From Candidatus Cloacimonadota bacterium (lineage in GTDB: Bacteria > Cloacimonadota > Cloacimonadia > Cloacimonadales > JAIOQZ01): a stretch of DNA of 7,014 bases. Location: contig JAIOTM010000213.1 of assembly GCA_021106755.1 (NCBI GenBank), positions 1 to 7,014 of the forward strand, written 5' to 3'. Of the stretch, positions 6,237 to 7,014 are shown piece by piece. The notes under the pieces are model-generated. The model had not been told where the DNA came from. It worked only from the letters and a program-made list of their open reading frames with translations, and did no database searches. Within the stretch, counting starts at the first letter, position 1; every line of letters starts with the position of its first letter. Position numbers and translations under genes: made by a program.

Positions 6237-7014
6237 TTGTTATTTAATAGCTCAGTCTTTTTTATATTTTTTGGAATCTTCTTCGTATTGTATTTTCTCA
6301 CACGAGGAAAACTTCGACTTGGGGTCATGTTGGTATCCAGTTATGTTTTCTATGGCTGGTGGGACTGGAGATTCCTATCTCTCATTGCCCTATCGACTTT
6401 AGTGAATTTCTGGGCTGGCAAGTACATGGCGCGTTCTAACGACAATCGGGTACGAAATCGATTATTGTTATTGAGCCTTGGGCTATGTCTTGGGTTGCTT
6501 GGTTTTTTCAAATATTATAATTTCTTTATCGATTCAACGGCAGCGTTTTTATCCATTTTCGGAATGAAAGCGAATCTGCCTACTTTGCGCATTATTCTGC
6601 CTGTGGGTATCTCCTTCTACACATTTCAGACACTGAGCTATACATTAGATATTTACCGTCGTAACTTCGAACCTGAAGAATCGCTTTTACGTTTTGCTGT
6701 ATTTGTCTCTTTCTTTCCCCAGCTTGTGGCAGGTCCAATTGTTCGAGCCAGCTTGTTCCTTCCTCAACTTCGAAAAGACCACAGCTTCAACTGGAACGGC
6801 TTTATGCAGGGGATAACGTTAATTGTCTGGGGGTACTTCCTAAAAGTTGGGGTGGCTGATTCAATTGCTCTTGTTGTTGATATTTGCTATGCCAAACCTG
6901 AAATGTACACTTCAGCGGCTCTCATTACCAGCACTATCTTTTACGCGTTTCAGATATATGGAGACTTTTGCGGATATTCCAGTATCGCTATCGGAATAGC
7001 TAAAATGCTGGGAT
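6237..7014 (+). CDS. AlgI-type MBOAT family O-acyltransferase, copy 2 (cut by the right edge)
   Basis: An open frame starts at TTG 6237 and runs to the window edge with no stop, giving 259 residues. It aligns without gaps to residues 1-259 of the protein encoded at 3738, with 203 identities by my hand count (about 78%). The MBOAT segments LPVGISFYTFQTLSY, FFPQLVAGPI and YGDFCGYSSIAIGIAKMLG are conserved. The catalytic histidine region should lie just past the edge, so activity cannot be judged. The most diverged stretches are the cytoplasmic-looking loop after MAR (about 62-76) and residues 171-230, which may reflect different partners or substrates. GGAG precedes the TTG by 5 nt. It has its own promoter-like boxes and follows the first SGNH gene by 150 nt, so it probably begins a second MBOAT-SGNH unit. 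That continuation is inferred. Confidence 0.93.
   Translation, partial: MLFNSSVFFIFFGIFFVLYFLTRGKLRLGVMLVSSYVFYGWWDWRFLSLIALSTLVNFWAGKYMARSNDNRVRNRLLLLSLGLCLGLLGFFKYYNFFIDSTAAFLSIFGMKANLPTLRIILPVGISFYTFQTLSYTLDIYRRNFEPEESLLRFAVFVSFFPQLVAGPIVRASLFLPQLRKDHSFNWNGFMQGITLIVWGYFLKVGVADSIALVVDICYAKPEMYTSAALITSTIFYAFQIYGDFCGYSSIAIGIAKMLG

Larger units (their letters stand above)
6163..7014 (+). repeat. Direct repeat copy 2: MBOAT leader and 5' gene half
   Basis: This is the second copy of the unit starting at 3665, at an offset of 2,499 bases. Homology begins inside the loop of the 6157-6176 hairpin and continues to the right edge. Whether the SGNH gene is also duplicated lies outside the window. 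Confidence 0.85.

Noticed and set aside
1..7014. CRISPR array, tRNA or rRNA, transposase or integrase
   Set aside because: No regularly spaced short repeats, no cloverleaf or rRNA-like sequence, and no reading frame with transposase or integrase features were seen on either strand.

Overview
The window looks like a piece of a bacterial chromosome, probably Gram-negative and possibly from an uncultured or environmental lineage. Purine-rich Shine-Dalgarno sites (GGAGG, AAGGAG, GGAG) sit 5-7 nt ahead of every start. Three of the five genes begin with TTG, and TTGACA boxes lie ahead of each transcription unit. I cannot name the phylum from this alone. All five genes are on the + strand.

Left part (146-3591, extending to about 3660 if the damaged 3' end is counted): two tightly coupled, AT-rich genes. 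The first encodes a large, soluble, almost entirely helical protein that I do not recognise. The second has an N-terminal PD-(D/E)xK (Mrr/restriction-like) nuclease domain with an unusual T-I-K core, followed by about 390 residues of helical sequence. One nuclease plus one large solenoid-like protein in a low-GC cassette next to housekeeping genes is the layout of many anti-phage systems. The defence role is an inference; I cannot match the pair to a named system. The 3' end of the nuclease gene looks frame-damaged around two poly-A runs.

Right part (3665-7014): an envelope O-acylation cluster of clearly higher GC. It holds a complete AlgI-type MBOAT O-acyltransferase (3738-5165), a membrane-anchored SGNH-like partner nine bases downstream (5175-6086), a 150-nt gap, and then a second MBOAT gene (from 6237) that runs off the right edge. 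The two MBOAT proteins align without gaps and are about 78% identical by my hand count over 259 residues. Their leaders are also homologous: TTGACA lies exactly 57 nt ahead of the TTG start in both. This is a tandem duplication with a repeat of about 2.5 kb. In such systems the MBOAT protein moves acyl (usually acetyl) groups across the inner membrane and the SGNH protein places them on a polymer outside. The target here (exopolysaccharide, LPS, peptidoglycan or other glycan) is not given by the sequence.

The cassette abuts the start of the first repeat unit almost exactly. Half of a hairpin seen before copy 2 is missing before copy 1, which suggests the AT-rich pair was inserted at the repeat boundary. 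No RNA genes, CRISPR array, transposase or att site was found.
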